Positions 16,235-23,880 of a stretch of DNA of 32,167 nt are shown here, piece after piece (position 1 is the first letter of the stretch; each line of letters opens with the position of its first letter). The stretch comes from a virus, in the IMG/VR virus record IMGVR_UViG_3300025137_000159, positions 1 through 32,167 of that record; one strand, given 5' to 3'. The translations under genes and the position numbers were made by a program. The notes under the pieces are model-generated. The model did no database searches and was not told the DNA's origin. It saw nothing but the letters and a program-made list of their open reading frames with translations.

Positions 16235-17787
16235 TGTTGTTGTTGCATCTGTGCTTGTTGCTGATCTAGTTGTGCAAACTGACCAGCTTGTTTAGCCATT
16301 TCCATATCAATAGCTGAGTTTTGCTGCTGTGATTGTTCAGATTGACGCTCGTCCATACTCTTAACTAAGTTAAGGACATCAATACCTTGAGCAGCAGCTA
16401 GACGTTTAATCACCTCATCACTATTGATATACTGCTGCATGGCTTCTGGACCAAGTGTCTGAGATACAGTGTTCATAAAATTAGTTAACGCTTCACCGTC
16501 TTGACCACGACCAATAGCACCTAGACCTGCAACAATAGTAGGGTTGACGAAATCTTTTGGAATCTTTGGTATATCCTTTGACTTCTGCAAAGTATCAAGT
16601 TTACGATTCAGATATGGAATCAAAAATTCAACGCTTAGCAAACCAAACAATCCACCAAGTTGCTTCTCTAGTTCCATCTGCGTCATACGTACTTCCTCAG
16701 CAGTAGTACGATCAGAGTCACGTACATTAAGGACAAGAAATGCTTCTGCTAGACGCTTTTCTAATATCTGCATCTGTTGCATGGCAGTCTGGAAATCTGC
16801 ACCCTTACCTACATTAATAACACCAATGTCTTCAGGTCTTCCTTGTACGATTGCACCGTTGCCTGCTGCCGCCAGAGTCTGTGGTTTAGTTGTACTGCTA
16901 GGAGATACAACAAAGACTACTTTAGCTGCTGCTGCTGAGCCCTCTACGATAGCCTGAGAGAGTGCCTCAAGGGACTTAAGGTCACCCATAAATTCCTCTA
17001 CTCTGCCTCGTCCATATGGTTCAGCATCTACTGTATTAAAACGAAGAGTGATCCAGGGATTAGTATCAAGTGGTGCCTTGCTAAATGATTTTGGCAAGCG
17101 TTCACCCATTGATTCCTGATACCAGATGACACGATTGTCCTCACGCTTTACGTGAGTGTAGACATCGACATCATCATCTTGAGTACTCTTGTTTCCATCA
17201 TCACCTACGGCATTGATTCGTTTCTTTGCAGAAGTAGGTGACTTACCTTCTACAATTTTTCTATTAATTCTTTCGCGTGTGACAATCTCTATGACATTAC
17301 CATCACCATCTCTATCGACAACATACCGGTTTAGTGGAAACAGTTTGAGCTTATCCTTACCCATAAAAATGAGTGCATTACCAGTAACAACTAAGTGTTT
17401 TAGTGCTTGATGTACGACTACACGATCATCAGAAGCAGAAATCATTTCATTAATTGTCCGCTCGATCTTGGCAAAGCTAAGATCCATTTCTGTTTTCATT
17501 TGTGCATCTACACCTTGCTGTAGTAACTTGGCTTCATCTAACTGAAGCTTAAAGAAACTAGTTTGTACAGGTAATATTGCAAGCATAAGTTTTGATGCCA
17601 AGGTGACAACACCTTTAGCTCCTACGCTTTGCCACGGAGTCAACAATTGACTACGTGATTTCACATTATCTTCATCATCCCATCGGATGATATAAGGAAG
17701 GGTAAGCTTTGCTGCTTCTACGGCAGTCTCTAGATATTGGTCACGGTCAGATCGGAGTGCCGTGTAGCGACTAAGAGCTGTTTCCAT
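16231..17787 (-). CDS. Portal protein (head-tail connector, gp8-like)
   Basis: 518 residues, close to T7 gp8 (536). Signature segments are ETAVEAAKLTLPYIIRWDDE, SVGAKGVVTLASKLMLAILP (typical of T7-type portals), VTGNALIFMGKDKLKLFPLN, EPYGRGRVEEFMGDLKSLEA, RDSDRTTAEEVRMTQMELEK and FLIPYLNRKLDTLQ. The C-terminus is a Gln-rich tail (QSEQSQQQN, DQQQAQMQQQQ). Twelve copies form the ring through which DNA is packaged and ejected. The gene follows a small lysine-rich gene by two bases and starts the capsid-assembly run. Confidence 0.95.
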   Translation of the reverse strand: METALSRYTALRSDRDQYLETAVEAAKLTLPYIIRWDDEDNVKSRSQLLTPWQSVGAKGVVTLASKLMLAILPVQTSFFKLQLDEAKLLQQGVDAQMKTEMDLSFAKIERTINEMISASDDRVVVHQALKHLVVTGNALIFMGKDKLKLFPLNRYVVDRDGDGNVIEIVTRERINRKIVEGKSPTSAKKRINAVGDDGNKSTQDDDVDVYTHVKREDNRVIWYQESMGERLPKSFSKAPLDTNPWITLRFNTVDAEPYGRGRVEEFMGDLKSLEALSQAIVEGSAAAAKVVFVVSPSSTTKPQTLAAAGNGAIVQGRPEDIGVINVGKGADFQTAMQQMQILEKRLAEAFLVLNVRDSDRTTAEEVRMTQMELEKQLGGLFGLLSVEFLIPYLNRKLDTLQKSKDIPKIPKDFVNPTIVAGLGAIGRGQDGEALTNFMNTVSQTLGPEAMQQYINSDEVIKRLAAAQGIDVLNLVKSMDERQSEQSQQQNSAIDMEMAKQAGQFAQLDQQQAQMQQQQ

Positions 17788-17789
17788 GA

Positions 17790-18440
17790 TTAGCGTTTAG
17801 ATTTTTTATTTTTGAAAGGATCTGGATTAAATTTAGAAAGCCTTCTAATCTGCTTTTTGTTTTTTTTAATATCCCTTGACAAGCCTTTATTGATCTTATT
17901 AAGATCCACTCTTTTTGTCTCATTAAAACTACCTCGAAGATTGTCGAGATAGCTTTTATACTTACCAGGCTCTTTAGCTTTACTAGCTAATCTGTCTACT
18001 TGTTTTTGAGTCCTGTCTAAATTATACTTCTCATCAATAGCGCTTACATCTATGGTCTCCATTTTATACGCTTGACTTGAAAAGTCCATATTATAATCTC
18101 TTACTTTTGGTTTATATTCTTCCTCTTTCTTTTCAGTCGGCTTTACTGGTGCACCATACTGTGGATTATTGTAGGCATTAATTAGTTTTTCTCTATCTGC
18201 CCTGCCCGTTACACCAGCAACACCTAGTTTCTCCCCGCCACCTTTCTTATAATTCTCCTTAAATTTCTTCCAAAACGCTTTCTCATCATTAAGCCTCCAC
18301 TCTTTAAAATAATTATTATCCTCACCAGGTCTACCAGAAAGTGCCTGACTTGAATACTGCTTGGCTAGATCTTGAATCTCTTCAGCAGCTATATAATTAT
18401 CCTTAGAGTACTCATTAAATTTTTTGTTAAAACTACCCAT
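17790..18440 (-). CDS. Lys/Asn-rich protein of unknown function upstream of portal
   Basis: 216 residues from the ATG at 18440, chosen because GGAG lies seven bases before it; a longer frame starts at 18461. The ATG overlaps the TAG of the previous gene by eight bases. The protein is hydrophilic and basic, with many Lys, Asn, Tyr and Asp, a central Lys/Glu stretch (PTEKKEEEYKPKVRDYNMDF) and a very basic C-terminus (KKNKKQIRRLSKFNPDPFKN). Probably helical and partly disordered; it may bind nucleic acid or be a virion component. I do not recognise the family. Confidence 0.7.
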   Translation of the reverse strand: MGSFNKKFNEYSKDNYIAAEEIQDLAKQYSSQALSGRPGEDNNYFKEWRLNDEKAFWKKFKENYKKGGGEKLGVAGVTGRADREKLINAYNNPQYGAPVKPTEKKEEEYKPKVRDYNMDFSSQAYKMETIDVSAIDEKYNLDRTQKQVDRLASKAKEPGKYKSYLDNLRGSFNETKRVDLNKINKGLSRDIKKNKKQIRRLSKFNPDPFKNKKSKR

Positions 18441-18630
18441 CGTTATTCTCCATCCTTTCAATCAACCATTCAACAACAGAACGTTGACCAGCTTTGTACA
18501 TAATTGTGTTCATATCGTCAGTTGGTGAGGGAGTAAATGGTGGAAAAGTTTGTTGTGCTTCGAGTGCTAAAGCGTTGGCTTGCATACCTTTAGCCTCTAG
18601 CAAACTAAGCATATTGTGGGAGGTTAACAT
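18433..18630 (-). CDS. Small protein with AGQRSVVEWL motif
   Basis: 65 residues. The C-terminal half, NTIMYKAGQRSVVEWLIERM, is the recognisable part: a short conserved-looking helix seen in small proteins upstream of the portal in T7-like marine phages. The N-terminal half is Leu/Ala-rich and then Pro/Thr-rich. It overlaps the end of the RNR small-subunit gene by 26 bases; an internal ATG at 18612 would reduce this to eight and is an equally good start. The function is unknown; it lies at the border between nucleotide metabolism and morphogenesis. Confidence 0.65.
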   Translation of the reverse strand: MLTSHNMLSLLEAKGMQANALALEAQQTFPPFTPSPTDDMNTIMYKAGQRSVVEWLIERMENNDG

Positions 18631-19321
18631 TACTATGCTCGAAGAATGCTGGCATCCTTGCTGACTTAGTAGCAGAAAGCTGTGGCGCTTTACCCTGATA
18701 CATTAAGGTGTCGCTAGAATCCAACCAAAATTTTTTATCTAGATATCTATCGGATGCACCTACCTTAAGTGGTTGCATCACCCAATTAATCGTGGCCAAG
18801 CGGAGCTTATCAAGACTAGGACTGATATCAAGCCCCAGCTCCCTACAAACAATACTATTGGTAGCAACGTGAATTTGTTCATCTCTGGAAATATCTGCAC
18901 TTACTGTTCGCATTCCAGCGTCACCATTAAAGCGAAAGAATGGTAGAAGAACGAAGAAAATTGCACGTTCGGCCACCATTGCTTTGGTAATTGTGTGATC
19001 AGGATGCGAGACCCAAGCATCACGTAACCGTAACGCTTCTGCTTCAGATGTTTCATCCATCCCGTAAGCATTGGCGATGTAGCCAAGAGCCACGTCGTGG
19101 TTTTCTTCGTCCCGGACATTGGATTCGAGTAGTTCCCTCGCCACGTCTGGAACTTCATTAACCAGGGCATCACGGATAAAATCTCCCACAGGTAGTTCCA
19201 TATGTCGCATAGCAAGTGCACGGTGAATCGTTTCCTCCGCACCGGTCTTGCATGTACCAGCACTTGTCTGAACTGGTGTCCATTTTCTTTTCCTTGATAG
19301 TAGTTTTTCGTATGGGTTCAT
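18605..19321 (-). CDS. nrdB: Ribonucleotide reductase small subunit (NrdB-like, ferritin fold)
   Basis: 238 residues from the ATG at 19321, which overlaps the stop of the large-subunit gene (ATGA). The diiron-type ligand pattern is present: Glu30-x-x-His33 (ETIH), Glu72-x-x-His75 (EENH), Glu118 (VAERA) and Glu148-x-x-His151 (EQIH). Such subunits generate the oxidising equivalent that the large subunit needs. In E. coli R2 the radical Tyr122 lies four residues after the His of the second pair; here that residue is Leu79, with a Tyr only at 81. The protein is much shorter than E. coli R2 (about 375) and has no obvious C-terminal docking tail. Cyanopodovirus enzymes of this type were once thought to be class II; the presence of this gene argues for class I. 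Confidence 0.85.
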   Translation of the reverse strand: MNPYEKLLSRKRKWTPVQTSAGTCKTGAEETIHRALAMRHMELPVGDFIRDALVNEVPDVARELLESNVRDEENHDVALGYIANAYGMDETSEAEALRLRDAWVSHPDHTITKAMVAERAIFFVLLPFFRFNGDAGMRTVSADISRDEQIHVATNSIVCRELGLDISPSLDKLRLATINWVMQPLKVGASDRYLDKKFWLDSSDTLMYQGKAPQLSATKSARMPAFFEHSNVNLPQYA

Positions 19322-20703
19322 TCTGCACAATCACATTGAGGTTCATTTGATTCTCGTTCAGGTGCTAAGAGACTGCTCAAATAATCATCCACTTCATCTT
19401 CAGCGATTGCTGCATAAGCATTAGATTTATCTTGCACATCTCCCATCACTTGAAGCGAATAATATAAAGAGGTTTGTGGAGACTGAAGCCACTCTTCAAT
19501 AAAGTCCTCATCCATGACAGTCATATCTGACCACCAGTTGAAAGAGTAACCGTGAAGAAGTCCACTGGATTGGTAGAGACGCATGATGCCGTCTGCTACC
19601 CGTTTGTAATTTTCCCAGCCAACTTCTGATGCAATTTCTACATCACCGTAGTTATAAGTTTGAACACCAAAGGTGCCAGAATCTCTATCAACAGTACGTG
19701 AGATAGGTGGTGCAATCTCAGGCGTACAGGTGTAACCATCAGCGTCCTTTGAACGGTAGCTACAAGACGCTGTAGGAGCGATAGCGAAGGCTCGCTTCAT
19801 TCCATACTTATGAGCAACTAGCGAAGCATCACGGATGCCATGAGCCATCTGTTGTACAAGAGAATAAGCAGCAGTAGCTTTTATTTCTCCTGCTGAGTAT
19901 TGATCTAAGGCTCGTCCGAACTGTTCGTAGGTGACACCGTACCTCCGCAAGAGGTTTGCGAGACCCAAGATTCCAAGTCCAACCTGTCTATCTGTGGAAG
20001 AAGATAAATATTCTCCAGTCTCTCCCACACCTGTTTTTGAATGTAACTGGCAAAGCTCTTGCATCCCTTCAACATAAGCACTAGGGATCTGTTCGAAGCT
20101 ACAGGCTCCAAGGTTAATGTGCTCCAATAAGCACGTACCTCGGGATGGCAAGTACACCTCAAGACATACATTTCCTCTAATTCGTTTTGTTCCTTCATAC
20201 TTTACTTTGTTTAGCCAGACATCTCCAGCTTTAATTGATTGAATAAGTAGATGTTTGATTGTTAATGGCAGTTCATCCCACCATTCTTGTGTGATATTGA
20301 CGCAACGTTTTACCCAAGGTAGAGCTGAACGTGGCGTAGTAATAAACTCTTCTATGTCTGGATGTGACGCGTCAAGATGGAGAACTACTGCTCCGTTTTT
20401 GTACTTACCGCCCCGTCTGAGAGTTTCGTTAAGAGCCGAATAGATTCGTCCAAATGATACAGGACCACTCGCAACGACGCCTGACTCTCTCTCGGTATCT
20501 TTAGCATCAAGTCTTGATAAGTGGATAGCAACTCCTGCTCCAAGTCTGAGAGCTTTAGAGCAGAAACGCCAAGATGCTTCAATTCCATTAGGTCCTTCGA
20601 GTTCATTGTCAACAACAAATACTGTGCACGACACAGGTAAACGGCCATTAGGATCATCGATCCATGATTGGACACGTCCAGTTCTAGAAATTAATTCAGC
20701 CAT
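19318..20703 (-). CDS. nrdA: Ribonucleotide reductase large subunit (short class I-type)
   Basis: 461 residues, reducing ribonucleotides to deoxyribonucleotides. Visible sites are Cys26 (PVSCTVF, redox Cys), the N-x-C-x-E motif Asn178-Cys180-Glu182 (RGNVCLEVYL) with the thiyl-radical Cys, Cys191 (GTCLLEHINLGA, partner Cys), APTASCSYRS (phosphate loop) and Tyr414-Tyr415 (SLYYSLQ). The Tyr pair is the class I radical-transfer dyad, and an NrdB-like gene follows, so this is class I rather than adenosylcobalamin class II. The C-terminal Cys pair (PQCDCAE) is the usual swinging dithiol. The N-terminal ATP-cone present in E. coli NrdA is missing, so overall activity control by dATP is probably absent. 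It overlaps the MazG-like gene by eight bases. Confidence 0.92.
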   Translation of the reverse strand: MAELISRTGRVQSWIDDPNGRLPVSCTVFVVDNELEGPNGIEASWRFCSKALRLGAGVAIHLSRLDAKDTERESGVVASGPVSFGRIYSALNETLRRGGKYKNGAVVLHLDASHPDIEEFITTPRSALPWVKRCVNITQEWWDELPLTIKHLLIQSIKAGDVWLNKVKYEGTKRIRGNVCLEVYLPSRGTCLLEHINLGACSFEQIPSAYVEGMQELCQLHSKTGVGETGEYLSSSTDRQVGLGILGLANLLRRYGVTYEQFGRALDQYSAGEIKATAAYSLVQQMAHGIRDASLVAHKYGMKRAFAIAPTASCSYRSKDADGYTCTPEIAPPISRTVDRDSGTFGVQTYNYGDVEIASEVGWENYKRVADGIMRLYQSSGLLHGYSFNWWSDMTVMDEDFIEEWLQSPQTSLYYSLQVMGDVQDKSNAYAAIAEDEVDDYLSSLLAPERESNEPQCDCAE

Positions 20704-20983
20704 TGATCAGATCGGTTAGTGTAGGTGGTGCATAGTTAGGACCTTTCAATACCTTCCCATCTTCACGACGGATAGGTTTTCCATACTCGTCTAGCTTTGA
20801 CAAGTTAGATTTATGGACACGCTGCATTGCTTCGTCCAGGTCCCATTCTTTAGCAGCAGCGTATTGATAGCAAACATAAACAAGGTCAGCTAATTCTTTT
20901 AGTTGCTCTTCAAAACCTTCATCTTGAAAAGCTGTACAAAATTCTTGATACTCCTCATCGATCAAACTCTTTTGCATAGTCAT
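20696..20983 (-). CDS. MazG-like nucleoside triphosphate pyrophosphohydrolase
   Basis: 95 residues from the ATG at 20983, chosen because GGAG stands nine bases upstream; the frame is open further but would overlap DUF3310 widely. The all-alpha NTP-PPase motif E-x-x-E, then 15 residues, then E-x-x-D is present: Glu11/Glu14 (DEEYQEF) and Glu30/Asp33 (KELADLV). After it come VHKSNLSKLDEYGKPIRRED and GKVLKGPNYAPP, the typical tail of the HisE/MazG-like phage group. These enzymes hydrolyse NTPs or dNTPs to monophosphates; in cyanophages a role in modified nucleotides or host stress signalling has been discussed. It lies in the nucleotide-metabolism run next to RNR. Confidence 0.85.
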   Translation of the reverse strand: MTMQKSLIDEEYQEFCTAFQDEGFEEQLKELADLVYVCYQYAAAKEWDLDEAMQRVHKSNLSKLDEYGKPIRREDGKVLKGPNYAPPTLTDLING

Positions 20984-21233
20984 CGGAGTCATCTCCAAAG
21001 AGTATGCTGACCGGAATTGGGTCGCCATCATCATTAGAGTTTGATTCTGTGTGTTGTAATTCATTCTGTAAATAGTGGATTGCTTTTTTAAGATCTTTAG
21101 TTTTGCTGTCTTTATATCCAGCTCTGCAGATATATTTAACAGCACACCCTAAATGATAGTTTAGTCCTTGGTCTCGTATAAAGTCCCAAGGCTCCATGGA
21201 ACCTCGGGTGTAGTAGGTGGGAGATTCGGCCAT
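20955..21233 (-). CDS. DUF3310 protein (putative phage nucleotide kinase-like)
   Basis: 92 residues. The DUF3310 signature is clear: EPWDFIRDQGLNYHLGCAVK, then YICRAGYKDSKTKDLKKAI and HYLQNEL. The N-terminus (MAESPTYYTRGS) is shared in DNA with the end of an overlapping NblA-like frame; an internal Met13 is another start. The C-terminus is acidic (SILFGDDSDDYAKEF). The family is sometimes named nucleotide kinase, but I know of no firm biochemical proof. It starts one codon after the exonuclease stop and overlaps the MazG-like gene. Confidence 0.85.
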   Translation of the reverse strand: MAESPTYYTRGSMEPWDFIRDQGLNYHLGCAVKYICRAGYKDSKTKDLKKAIHYLQNELQHTESNSNDDGDPIPVSILFGDDSDDYAKEFDR

Positions 21234-21433
21234 TGCTTAACTAGCTGTGAAACGTTGTTTGTGAGAATGAAGCATTGCTGCTGCAGAGTTAGAAATAAAG
21301 TTTGCATATCCTCCTTCGAGATCTTCTTCAGTCCGTCCTGAATCTGTCGCATCTTTAGATCCTGCTCCATCGTCAGTTCTAAGATGGGCATTGGAGGGAT
21401 CGAATAAGATTGGTTTTGTTCCGTCATAGTCAT
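21161..21433 (-). CDS. NblA-like small protein, overprinted on exonuclease 3' end
   Basis: Up to 90 residues (ATG at 21433; other starts at 21427, 21391 and 21370). The core LELTMEQDLKMRQIQDGLKK, then ISKEDMQTLFLTLQQQCFIL and TNNVSQLVKQW, follows the NblA layout: L-T-x-E-Q-x-x-x-x-R, a first helix, an S-[KR]-E-[DE] turn, then a second helix with L-x-x-L-x-x-Q-x-x-x-x-x-N. NblA is an adaptor that delivers phycobilisomes to Clp protease, and nblA genes are known in cyanophages. The frame covers the last ~197 bases of the exonuclease gene and the first 73 of DUF3310 in a different frame; no clear ribosome-binding site is seen. The C-terminus (EVPWSLGTLYETKD) is not part of NblA. It could still be a chance open frame, though the helix pattern argues against that. 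Confidence 0.55.
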   Translation of the reverse strand: MTMTEQNQSYSIPPMPILELTMEQDLKMRQIQDGLKKISKEDMQTLFLTLQQQCFILTNNVSQLVKQWPNLPPTTPEVPWSLGTLYETKD

Positions 21434-22100
21434 CTGATGTAAGTATCTTTGCTAGTCGTGCATTACGTAGAGCATCACCTTCAGTCAGTCCTTTTGACTT
21501 GAACGCTTGCACTACAGAATTCCAAGTGTATCCATTTTCGGCAAAAAATTTTGAGCTAGTTTTTACACCGAACCCAGGAGCACCTGAGTAACCATCAGTG
21601 CTATCACCAGCCAATGTCTGAATAAGAAACCATTCCCAGCCGCTTTGTTTGTCTATTGTGAACATTTCGTCTAGATTATATAGTGATCCTGGTATTTGTT
21701 TCATGTCCTTATCAGGGGATACAATTACACAGTCATCATTCGATGTTGCATATACTCCCATTGAATCATCAGCCTCTAGCGAAGGCATGATTATCACGCG
21801 ATAGCTCTCATGTAGTTTGTGGATTACTCGTTTATATCCGCATGGTTTCTTTCGGTTTCGGTGCCCTTTGTATGATGGGTCAACACTCTTACGAAAGTTA
21901 ATAGAATCAGAGAAGAACAGAATGACATCAGGATCAAAGAACTCTTGTTTAATACGATCGATGTCTCTAAGAACTCCTGCATAAGCTTCACTAAATTTAC
22001 TACCAACCATAATTACATCATTGCCCCAATCAATATCATATTCTGCTGCTGCACAACATTTATAAACGATGTAGTCAGCGTCTATTAATAATGAAGTCAT
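21237..22100 (-). CDS. 5'-3' exonuclease (gp6-like, FEN/5'-nuclease family)
   Basis: 287 residues, near T7 gp6 (300). Metal-binding acidic motifs are in the expected order: LLIDADYIVYK (Asp7/Asp9), IMPSLEADDSMGVYA, IVSPDKDMKQIPG, and LAGDSTDGYSGAPGFGVKTS (helix-hairpin-helix and Asp pair). It degrades host DNA and removes RNA primers, supplying nucleotides together with endonuclease I. The start ATG overlaps the stop of the preceding 38-residue gene (ATGA). The last ~65 residues are a Ser/Asp/Gly-rich tail (TDDGAGSKDATDSGRTEEDL) that looks poorly structured; the same DNA encodes the NblA-like frame. Confidence 0.93.
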   Translation of the reverse strand: MTSLLIDADYIVYKCCAAAEYDIDWGNDVIMVGSKFSEAYAGVLRDIDRIKQEFFDPDVILFFSDSINFRKSVDPSYKGHRNRKKPCGYKRVIHKLHESYRVIIMPSLEADDSMGVYATSNDDCVIVSPDKDMKQIPGSLYNLDEMFTIDKQSGWEWFLIQTLAGDSTDGYSGAPGFGVKTSSKFFAENGYTWNSVVQAFKSKGLTEGDALRNARLAKILTSDDYDGTKPILFDPSNAHLRTDDGAGSKDATDSGRTEEDLEGGYANFISNSAAAMLHSHKQRFTAS

Positions 22101-22213
22101 CCTTGACCTCTACTCATTTTACGATCACCTTTTGGTTTAGATCGTTTACCTTGTCCCTGTGCTGATTTCTTGCCAGGTTTTTGAATCTTTTGTTGTTTCT
22201 TTGCGTATAGCAT
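22097..22213 (-). CDS. 38-residue, very basic protein upstream of exonuclease
   Basis: MLYAKKQQKIQKPGKKSAQG..., ending KPKGDRKMSRGQG; about one third Lys plus Arg. Its TGA overlaps the ATG of the exonuclease gene (ATGA), the usual coupling in this operon, which favours a real gene. No ribosome-binding site is visible before the ATG at 22213. It may bind DNA or RNA electrostatically, or act mainly as a translational lead-in for the exonuclease. No family is recognised. Confidence 0.55.
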   Translation of the reverse strand: MLYAKKQQKIQKPGKKSAQGQGKRSKPKGDRKMSRGQG

Positions 22214-22232
22214 TAATGTGTTAGTGGATAGG

Positions 22233-22523
22233 TTAGTCCCAGAAAGTCTCGAAACCTTCAGGGGTTAATGATGGATGCCAGGAGATTGATAAAGTTTCTG
22301 GGTGTACTGAAATACAATAAACACCGGCTGAAGTCATACTTTTTGCTGTATGAGAGTAATAAAATAAGCCTTTTGCTTTGTGTCGTTGAGTCATTGATTT
22401 GACATCGCAGTCAATTGATTGACCGTTGATTTTAATGATTAAGTCAATACTGCCAGTACAACTAGAATTAGGAAATACTTCAGCACCACGTTTCAAAGCT
22501 TCTGTGATAACAATATGTTCCAT
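22233..22523 (-). CDS. Putative PD-(D/E)XK nuclease-like protein
   Basis: 96 residues from the ATG at 22523, chosen because AGGTGA stands just upstream; the frame is open back to an ATG at 22700, inside the polymerase gene. Upstream of and through the start the reading is RVGDIMEHIVITEALKRGAE, a G-x-x-x-E helix as in resolvase-type nucleases. Then SIDLII (Asp), and IDCDVKSM giving D-x-K. This is the helix, D, (D/E)-x-K order of the PD-(D/E)XK superfamily. The rest is YYSHTAKSMTSAGVYCISVH and SWHPSLTPEGFETFWD. It may be a small endonuclease of recombination or repair. Because the first Glu motif partly precedes the chosen ATG, the true start may lie further upstream. Confidence 0.6.
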   Translation of the reverse strand: MEHIVITEALKRGAEVFPNSSCTGSIDLIIKINGQSIDCDVKSMTQRHKAKGLFYYSHTAKSMTSAGVYCISVHPETLSISWHPSLTPEGFETFWD

Positions 22524-22545
22524 AATGTCACCTACTCTACTTCTA

Positions 22546-23880
22546 TTAATGGACTTCTGACCAGTTGTTTCCTTGCTTTGATTCTGCTTCAATTTTGATT
22601 CTGAGGTTGTAGTACTCTCCAGCCGCGATTGCGCTATATACCAAGGATGTTGATAAATCGGAAGCGTGGTCTGGTCTGCACTCGAACTGCAATTCGTCAT
22701 GTATGAATGCCAATTGACTGGCGCATAAATTTGTTTCTTTTACTGTTTGATCATTAATTACCATCCATCTTTTTGCGACTACACCAGCTCCTGATTGAAG
22801 CAAATAGTTCAACGCTTTATGAGATGAATCAACTGCAATTTTTCTACCGTCGATAGACTTGATGAACCCTTTTTCTGAAGCTTTCTTGATAGCGTCAAGT
22901 AAGTCTCCAAGTCCTTCAATTGCTTCGACGTATGCAGCACGAATCTCCTTACCTTTTCGCTTAGCACTTGTAGAGGAGAGTTGTTTGTCATAAGAATGTC
23001 CAATTTTTTCATCACCTGCCCCATACAGCATTGCGTAGGTGACCGTCTTGACTAATTTTCTGGAGATTCCAATCTTATCTGCGTTGACTTGATGGATGTC
23101 TCCATTGAGGAGGATGTCGGCGTATTTACCTCCATCCCACCTAGCGAGATAATGGCTAAGCATACGAAGCTCAATCCCAGACAAGTCAGCGCCCACCATG
23201 CATAAGCCTGGACTTGGGATAAAGAGTCTTCTAAATCTTTCGTCGCTTGGGACTTGCGCGAGGTTGGGTGATCGGTGTGCACAACGGTGTGTACTTGTTG
23301 CAACGCTGCAGTGATGATGTATCCGGTCATTCGTACATCGCTTCAGCCATGCGTTCACGCCTTCCGAGAGGAGCCCAAGCATTTTCGTTACCGTCAAACA
23401 TCTCGCGAACTTCATAGAAATCGGAGACGCTATATCTGTCAGAACAACTTCGTCGATGATAGGTTTCCCAGTAGCTGTCAAACTCGTCGGAATCCAGCCA
23501 TAAAATGTCTGCAATATCCATGCAATGTGATCTCGTGAAGTACAGTTTGTGTCTTTTAATCTAGTGAAAGGAGATCCTTTGATGTATCCCTGAGTTCTGT
23601 TATCTCTTTTTGGAGTGAAATCTGCTCCTTTGACGAAAGGGTGTCGCCTGCGAAGTACCTCTTCAATATCGCAAAGTTCTTGCTTGAGAGCCGATGTAAG
23701 CGACCATGCAGCCCGCTCATCGAAATGCCATCCATGAATCTCCTGTTGTGTAAGTATTGTTTGTACCTGATGTTCTAATTTCACCCATTCAGGTATTTTT
23801 GGAAGTGACAAAATAGTTTGGTGGTAACGTGTACATCTTGGATGCAATAGTCTTCCATTGATTGAGACCATTCTTTCCAA
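22546..23880 (-). CDS. DNA polymerase, polymerase domain (family A, gp5-like), separate frame
   Basis: Continues the polymerase from about residue 29 of this 444-codon frame (IPEWVKLEHQ); the earlier residues are an out-of-frame reading of the exonuclease part, and the first codon is a TTG. Family A motifs are intact: motif A MVGADLSGIELRMLSHYLA (Asp232), motif B RKLVKTVTYAMLYGAG (Lys278, Tyr286), motif C AFIHDELQFE (His394-Asp395-Glu396). It ends NNWSEVH, and the C-terminal His is shared with T7 polymerase. If translated alone there is no good start codon or ribosome-binding site at the junction, so a frameshift or a sequence error at 23796-23800 is more likely than a separate gene. It overlaps the next gene by up to 155 bases. 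Confidence 0.9.
   Translation of the reverse strand: MERMVSINGRLLHPRCTRYHQTILSLPKIPEWVKLEHQVQTILTQQEIHGWHFDERAAWSLTSALKQELCDIEEVLRRRHPFVKGADFTPKRDNRTQGYIKGSPFTRLKDTNCTSRDHIAWILQTFYGWIPTSLTATGKPIIDEVVLTDIASPISMKFARCLTVTKMLGLLSEGVNAWLKRCTNDRIHHHCSVATSTHRCAHRSPNLAQVPSDERFRRLFIPSPGLCMVGADLSGIELRMLSHYLARWDGGKYADILLNGDIHQVNADKIGISRKLVKTVTYAMLYGAGDEKIGHSYDKQLSSTSAKRKGKEIRAAYVEAIEGLGDLLDAIKKASEKGFIKSIDGRKIAVDSSHKALNYLLQSGAGVVAKRWMVINDQTVKETNLCASQLAFIHDELQFECRPDHASDLSTSLVYSAIAAGEYYNLRIKIEAESKQGNNWSEVH

Noticed and set aside
16544-16957. 137-residue plus-strand frame
   Set aside because: Lies wholly antisense to the portal gene, whose protein motifs are unmistakable.
19318-20703. Class II (adenosylcobalamin) ribonucleotide reductase
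   Set aside because: The Tyr-Tyr dyad near the C-terminus and the adjacent NrdB-like gene fit class I.
23327-23521. 64-residue minus-strand frame inside the DNA polymerase region
   Set aside because: It is an alternative frame of the polymerase domain, which is continuous through this stretch.
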